From an uncultured Eubacteriales bacterium (GTDB lineage Bacteria; Bacillota; Clostridia; Oscillospirales; Acutalibacteraceae): DNA of 9,188 nt. Shown in pieces: positions 5,864 through 9,188 of this stretch (position 1 is its first letter; each line of letters starts with the position of its first letter). Position numbers and translations under genes: made by a program. The DNA lies in the NCBI GenBank assembly GCA_902462035.1, contig CABQAC010000066.1:1-9188 (forward strand), read 5' to 3'. The notes beneath the pieces were generated by a model. It worked only from the letters and a program-made list of their open reading frames with translations, searched no databases and had not been told where the DNA came from.

Positions 5864-7311
5864 TCCGCCGGGCGCCCAGCGCGCATATTCATCCGGCGGA
5901 GATCCTGCATTTTTTGTGGCGTTACGCATTCCTGCTCCTGATTCCGCTGGTAAGGCAATTGGCGGTTTCCCAGGGCAGCGCTTGGGAACGGCTGTCTGCC
6001 GCCCTTTCGAACTTGGTCATGACTCTGCTGGTGGTAGCGGCTGCGGTGGTGCGGTGGTATACCGTCCGTTTTTCGGCGGGGCGCGGGATGATCCATTACG
6101 CCGCGGGCGTATTGCGCCAGGAACGGCGCCAGATTCCCGTACGGGCGGTGGACTGCCTGGTACAGCGGGCGGGTCCGATCGCATTGCTATGCGGCGCGGC
6201 GCGTGTCAGCCTGGAAACTTCTGCCGGAAGCAGGCGCAAAGCGGACGTTCAAGTGCTGCTGACCCGAAAAAAAGCCCACCGCTTGTTCGTACTGTTGGCG
6301 GGAGATCACCGCAAAACCCAGTATTACGCCCCGTCCGTGTGGCGGGTAGCGGCCATGGCGGCTTCCTGGTCCAACGGCTTTTCCGGGCTGCTGATCGCAG
6401 CGCCTTTTATTCAAAAGACCGGCCAAATATTGGGGGAAGAGGCAAGCCGCCTGCTGTATGATACGGTGGATTTCCGCTTGCAGCTGGTCTCGCTGGGGCT
6501 GCCGCCGGTAGCTGCCGGACTGGCTTGGGTACTGTTCGGCGGCTGGCTGTTCGCCCTGCTTAACCAATGGATGCGCTATTGGCGGTTTTGCGGCTGGCGG
6601 CAGGGGGCGTTCCTGGCCAGCCGCAGCGGGGTATTCCACAGCCGGAGGCGCTTGTTCCGTGTATCCCGCATCCGCGCGGTAACGGCGCGCCAGACGCTGC
6701 TGATGTCCTGGGCTGGGCTGTCCACAGCGTACGCGCATATCGCGGGTGACCGCAAAGATAAAAATCCCAACGCGGTGGTGGCGGTGTCCATGGCCCGGGC
6801 GCCGCTGCTGCGGCAGCTGAGGGCCACGCTGGGCTATGCGCCCAAAGGCGCCAAAATAAAACCGCCGCCCAGGGCGGCTTCCGGGTACCTGACCCCGGTG
6901 CTGCTGCCTGTGGCGGCGGTATCGCTGCTGGCGGTTTTGCTCAATGGGACCGGCGCGCCGGTGGCGCTGCCGTTTTTATCCCTGCCGGTAATCGCCATTT
7001 TGGTTTGGCGGGCGCTGGTGCGGATGCAGGCGCTTGGAAGCGCTTATTTTCAGCCGGGGGAACAGTTTGTCACCGTCAGCCGGGACAGGGGATTTTCCCT
7101 GCTGACCACGGTTATACCCAAACAGAATGTGACGATGGTGCGGCTTTCTCAGACTGTTTTTCAGAAGCGGTCCGGTTTATGTCACGTGCGGTTGTCGGTA
7201 TACGGGGAACGGCCCCTGCACTGCACGGTGCGGCACCTGGATTACCAAAAGGTCCGCAAAGCCTGCGAACGTTACGGCTTGTTGCCGTCGCAGGAGGGAA
7301 GACCGGTTTGA
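5860..7311 (+). CDS. YdbT-like membrane protein with three bacterial PH (bPH2) domains
   Basis: The gene encodes 483 aa, close to the ~490 aa of Bacillus YdbT. The layout alternates three membrane hairpins with three PH-like domains: hydrophobic regions at about 17-66, 165-236 and 342-384, and PH domains at about 67-146, 240-325 and 386-475. Each PH domain has a similar core of short strands around a 'QERRQIPVRAVD'- or 'SRRRLFRVSRIRAV'-type segment. In the third, the segment is LLTTVIPKQNVTMVRLSQTVFQKRSGLCHVRLSVYG. The protein acts at the membrane, presumably in a complex with the YdbS-like protein encoded just upstream, whose stop it overlaps. Biochemical function is not established for the family. 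The last 40 bp overlap the 3' end of the convergent MBL-fold gene, and no terminator is visible between them. Confidence 0.87.
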   Translation: MIRRAPSAHIHPAEILHFLWRYAFLLLIPLVRQLAVSQGSAWERLSAALSNLVMTLLVVAAAVVRWYTVRFSAGRGMIHYAAGVLRQERRQIPVRAVDCLVQRAGPIALLCGAARVSLETSAGSRRKADVQVLLTRKKAHRLFVLLAGDHRKTQYYAPSVWRVAAMAASWSNGFSGLLIAAPFIQKTGQILGEEASRLLYDTVDFRLQLVSLGLPPVAAGLAWVLFGGWLFALLNQWMRYWRFCGWRQGAFLASRSGVFHSRRRLFRVSRIRAVTARQTLLMSWAGLSTAYAHIAGDRKDKNPNAVVAVSMARAPLLRQLRATLGYAPKGAKIKPPPRAASGYLTPVLLPVAAVSLLAVLLNGTGAPVALPFLSLPVIAILVWRALVRMQALGSAYFQPGEQFVTVSRDRGFSLLTTVIPKQNVTMVRLSQTVFQKRSGLCHVRLSVYGERPLHCTVRHLDYQKVRKACERYGLLPSQEGRPV

Positions 7312-8240
7312 AACTGAATGCTTTTCCCGTCGCAAATCGCGGCGATTGTGCCGTCGCGGTCGGTGCGGTAGACGGTGACGCCGCCCTCGCCAAGCCGTTC
7401 CAGGGTCTCTTTATGGGGATGCCCGTAATCGTTGCCTTTGCCGCAGGAAATGACCGCCGCCCCTGGGGATACCGCTTGCAGGAAGGCGGCGCTGGAAGAA
7501 GTGGAGCTGCCATGGTGCCCCAGCTTCAGCACGTCGGCGGAAAGCGGCACGCCGTCGCGCAGCATTTCTTCCTCCGCGTCCTTTTCCGCGTCCCCCATAA
7601 ATAAAAAGGTTTTGCTGCCGTATTCCAGCCGCACCACGGCAGAATAGCTGTTAAGCCCGTTGTAACGGTCCCCCGCGGGACCGAGCAGCCGTATACGGAG
7701 CCCATCTTCCTGCAACAGCACCGTGCCGGACACGGCCCGTTTGGCCTTTAGCCCGGCTTGGGACGCGGCGCTGAGCAGCGACTCGTAGGTTTTGGTGGTG
7801 GGAATTTGGGAATCCGCCACCCGGGGCATGTAAAACGACCCTATGGGAAAGGCGCGGATTAAATCGTCCATGCCGCCGATGTGGTCCTCGTGGGGATGGG
7901 TGGCAACCAAATAGTCGATGCGGGTAACGCCCAACTTGCGCAGCTGTTGTACCACGGGAGCGCCATCTTGGTTATTGCCGGCGTCGATGACCAGGATCTG
8001 CCCGCCGGGCAGCTTGACCACACTGCAGTCCGCCTGGCCCACGTCCAGGTAGTACACGGTCAGGGTTTGATCCGCCGCGCCGGGTTCGGAGGAAGACGAC
8101 GACTCGTACAGCAGGCCGGCGAAATACTGTGGAAATTCCTGCAAAGGCACGCCCTGCAGCAGGGGAACGCTGAGCAGCAGCAGTACAATCAGCGCCGCGA
8201 AAGCGCACGCGTACCATTTTGTCCGGCGTTGTTTTTTCAT
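7272..8240 (-). CDS. Membrane-anchored ComEC-type metallo-beta-lactamase-fold hydrolase
   Basis: The gene encodes 322 aa. The basic start MKKQRRTKWY is followed by one hydrophobic helix (about 11-29), so the protein is exported and either membrane-anchored or cleaved. A Ser-rich linker (46-51) leads to an MBL domain. Metal-binding motifs are intact: THPHEDHIGG (114-123), Asp217 in FMGDAEKDAEEEML and LGHHGSS (240-246). SCGKGNDYGHP (265-275) is the hallmark of the C-terminal domain of the DNA-uptake channel ComEC/Rec2. Standalone exported versions are common in Firmicutes and are suspected to be extracellular nucleases or phosphodiesterases; the substrate here is unknown. The start ATG 8240 is preceded by GGGGAAGGGA on the minus strand. 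Upstream in-frame sequence lacks an SD and runs into a terminator, so it was excluded. The 3' end overlaps the YdbT-like gene. Confidence 0.9.
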   Translation of the reverse strand: MKKQRRTKWYACAFAALIVLLLLSVPLLQGVPLQEFPQYFAGLLYESSSSSEPGAADQTLTVYYLDVGQADCSVVKLPGGQILVIDAGNNQDGAPVVQQLRKLGVTRIDYLVATHPHEDHIGGMDDLIRAFPIGSFYMPRVADSQIPTTKTYESLLSAASQAGLKAKRAVSGTVLLQEDGLRIRLLGPAGDRYNGLNSYSAVVRLEYGSKTFLFMGDAEKDAEEEMLRDGVPLSADVLKLGHHGSSTSSSAAFLQAVSPGAAVISCGKGNDYGHPHKETLERLGEGGVTVYRTDRDGTIAAICDGKSIQFQTGLPSCDGNKP

Positions 8241-8277
8241 TTGCGATCCAATCCCTTCCCCGTACCATTTCCTGTTT

Positions 8278-8306
8278 ATGATAGCATATGCGGGAAAAAA
8301 TAAAAA
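8278..8306 (-). promoter_or_regulatory. Candidate extended -10 promoter of the MBL-fold gene
   Basis: On the minus strand, TGC TATCAT places an extended -10 at 8278-8286, about 38 bases before the start codon. The -35 position, 17 bases upstream, falls in the T-tract of the preceding terminator and is poor. It is the only reasonable promoter between that terminator and the gene. Confidence 0.4.
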
Positions 8307-8344
8307 GCCCGTTTTTGAAGATGATTCCATCCACAAAAACGGGC
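8295..8344 (-). terminator. Intrinsic terminator of the 86-aa protein gene
   Basis: GCCCGTTTTTG (8307-8317) is perfectly complementary to CAAAAACGGGC (8334-8344), an 11-bp stem with a 16-base loop. On the minus strand it is followed by TTTTTATTTTTT (8295-8306). It ends transcription coming from the right, about 100 bases after the small gene's stop, and separates it from the MBL gene. Confidence 0.88.
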
Positions 8345-8445
8345 GCGTTCCGGAAAATCCGGTGAATGTACGGTGGGTAAGAGGTGAACTCCGCGCAGAC
8401 GGCGATTCTTATCACCGGCTTAGAAGGGAAAAGTAGTCGCTTAGG

Positions 8446-8706
8446 TTATTCGGATTTTCCGACATCGCCATACAGGTTAAAACGGAACAGTCTGGTTTCG
8501 TCTTCTGGATTCTCGCAGACAATGTAAGCCTCCGCGATTTTGCCGCCCTCGATGAGCTTGGTCAGACCGACCAGCTGACAGAGCTTGCTTTTAAGGTTGA
8601 GGTGGTCGCCGTCGCGGGTTACCAGGAATACGTTGCCGACGCATTGGTCAAGTACCTGTAAAAAAGCGGGAACGTCGATGTTGTGCAGTTCGAGCATAGG
8701 TGCCAT
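8446..8706 (-). CDS. Conserved-looking small protein of unknown function
   Basis: The gene encodes 86 aa, starting MAPMLELHNIDVPAFLQVLDQC and ending RFNLYGDVGKSE. No transmembrane segment or signal peptide is present, so it is probably cytoplasmic. It looks like a compact alpha/beta fold: VGNVFLVTRDGDHLNLKSKLCQLVGLTKLIEGGKIAEAYIVCENPEDETRLFRFNLYGD. It resembles a small clostridial family of hypothetical proteins I have seen before, sometimes given unreliable automatic names; I assign no function. ATG 8706 was chosen over the ATG at 8715 because the latter lies inside the AAAGGATG ribosome binding site (8713-8720). The gene is monocistronic, with a near-consensus promoter (8788-8815) and its own terminator (8295-8344), so it is probably well expressed. 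Confidence 0.8.
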   Translation of the reverse strand: MAPMLELHNIDVPAFLQVLDQCVGNVFLVTRDGDHLNLKSKLCQLVGLTKLIEGGKIAEAYIVCENPEDETRLFRFNLYGDVGKSE

Positions 8707-8712
8707 AAAAAT

Positions 8713-8720
8713 CATCCTTT
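8713..8720 (-). promoter_or_regulatory. Ribosome binding site AAAGGATG of the 86-aa protein gene
   Basis: On the minus strand the sequence reads AGAAAGGATGATTTTTATG. AGAAAGGA is complementary to UCCUUUCU at the 16S 3' end, placing the SD 6-8 bases before ATG 8706. It has the same form and the same 9-base ATG-to-ATG spacing as the PilC-like gene. Confidence 0.65.
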
Positions 8721-8787
8721 CTGATTAAGCCTTAGTCCGCCTGCCGATGTACCGGAAAGAAACGGGTCCATCTGATTCACCGCTTCT

Positions 8788-8815
8788 ATTATACCATAAT
8801 ACATCGCAATGTCAA
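8788..8815 (-). promoter_or_regulatory. Near-consensus sigma-A promoter for the 86-aa protein gene
   Basis: On the minus strand, a perfect TTGACA (8810-8815), a 16-base spacer ending in TGG, and a perfect TATAAT (8788-8793) are present, making an extended -10 as well. The predicted transcript would start near 8781 and have a leader of about 75 bases. The sequence upstream (8816-8900) is AT-rich, like an UP element. Confidence 0.9.
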
Positions 8816-8923
8816 CAATAATAGTATGCTGTTTTTGTAAAAAAGACACAGATTCCTTTGCAAACTTTGCTGATATTTTCGAAGTTAAATTATGCAAATT
8901 GCCATAAAATTAGAAAGCGATAT

Positions 8924-8941
8924 TGTGCGTTTCGCCGCACA
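8924..8941 (-). terminator. Weak hairpin after the ABC transporter gene, possible terminator
   Basis: TGTGCG (8924-8929) pairs with CGCACA (8936-8941) around a 6-base loop, just 5 bases beyond the stop of the ABC ATPase gene. Only a broken T-run (CTTTCTAATTTTA) follows on the minus strand, so its strength is doubtful. The next gene has its own promoter, so some termination here would make sense. Confidence 0.35.
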
Positions 8942-8946
8942 GCCGG

Positions 8947-9188
8947 TCAACGGGTTTTATCCGCTACCACCTTGCCGTCGTGGATTTGGATCTCCCTTGC
9001 GGCGCGCTGCGCGATGGTGGGATCGTGGGTAATCAGCACAATGGTATGGCCGTCTTGGTTCAGCTGCTCCAGCGTTTTCATAACCTCCTCGCCAGAGCGG
9101 GAATCCAAATTACCGGTGGGTTCGTCGGCAAGAATAATGGCGGGCCGCGCCGCGATGGCCCGGGCAATGGCCACGCGCTGCTGCTGGC
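8947..9188 (-). CDS. ABC transporter ATP-binding protein, MacB/LolD/YknY type, C-terminal fragment
   Basis: Only the last 79 complete codons are in the window; the gene continues past the right edge. The fragment starts within the ABC signature tail (QQQRVAIARAIA). It continues with Walker B and D-loop, IILADEPTGNLDS, and the switch histidine in IVLITHDPTIAQRA. The stop is TGA at 8947-8949. 'ADEPTGNLDSRSGEEVM' and the ending 'REIQIHDGKVVADKTR' are characteristic of the MacB/LolD/YknY/FtsE group, whose ATPases pair with an FtsX-like permease to drive export, resistance or lipoprotein release. The permease is not in the window and no adjacent coding sequence follows on the left, so it should lie upstream or elsewhere. 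Substrate is unknown. Confidence 0.93.
   Translation of the reverse strand, partial: QQQRVAIARAIAARPAIILADEPTGNLDSRSGEEVMKTLEQLNQDGHTIVLITHDPTIAQRAAREIQIHDGKVVADKTR

Noticed and set aside
7005..7604. Plus-strand open frame of 199 codons opposite the MBL gene
   Set aside because: It overlaps the end of the YdbT-like gene and runs antisense to the MBL domain with its intact motifs; Ala/Gly-rich, no domain, no SD.
8359..8418. Inverted repeat CCGGTGA / TCACCGG in the 3' region of the 86-aa gene
   Set aside because: Only 7 bp separated by 46 bases; easily due to chance, and a clear terminator lies just beyond.
8712..8897. Minus-strand open frame of 61 codons upstream of the 86-aa gene
   Set aside because: It spans the strong promoter at 8788-8815 and so could not be fully transcribed from it; no SD before its ATG.

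Overview
The base composition is fairly GC-rich. Many genes are preceded by purine-rich Shine-Dalgarno (SD) sequences of the GAAAGGA or AAGGAGG type, and the gene families are Gram-positive. Together these suggest a GC-rich Firmicute, most likely a clostridium of the Oscillospiraceae/Ruminococcaceae kind. That placement is inference. No RNA gene, insertion sequence, phage gene or CRISPR array was seen.

Left block (2-5216, + strand). The window opens inside a transglutaminase-like protein with a complete Cys-His-Asp triad. It is followed by a type IV pilus/type II secretion-like gene set: a GspF/PilC inner-membrane platform protein, four small single-pass membrane proteins in the place where pilins or minor pilins would be expected, and a PilT-type retraction ATPase with a TTG start. 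The set ends at a 23-bp perfect terminator hairpin right after pilT. None of the four small proteins has a complete classical prepilin signature (Gly at -1 plus Glu at +5). No extension ATPase (PilB), prepilin peptidase or PilM/N/O is visible here; they may lie upstream. This cluster is the most interesting part of the window.

Middle block (5217-7311, + strand). A gene-poor stretch of about 200 bp holds a plausible promoter. It is followed by a translationally coupled pair of bacterial PH-domain membrane proteins resembling Bacillus YdbS and YdbT. The second gene overlaps the next gene tail to tail by 40 bp.

Right block (7272-9188, - strand). This holds a membrane-anchored ComEC-type metallo-beta-lactamase-fold protein, then an unrecognised 86-aa protein with an excellent sigma-A promoter and its own terminator. 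Last is the C-terminal end of a MacB/LolD-type ABC transporter ATPase cut by the window edge. The exported MBL protein and the pilus-like cluster could both relate to DNA handling at the cell surface, but they are separate transcription units and the link is speculative.

A recurrent translation-start signal, AAAGGATG followed 6-10 bases later by the likely start ATG, precedes at least five genes or mini-ORFs on both strands. It fits pairing with the UCCUUUCU 3' tail of 16S rRNA in Firmicutes.
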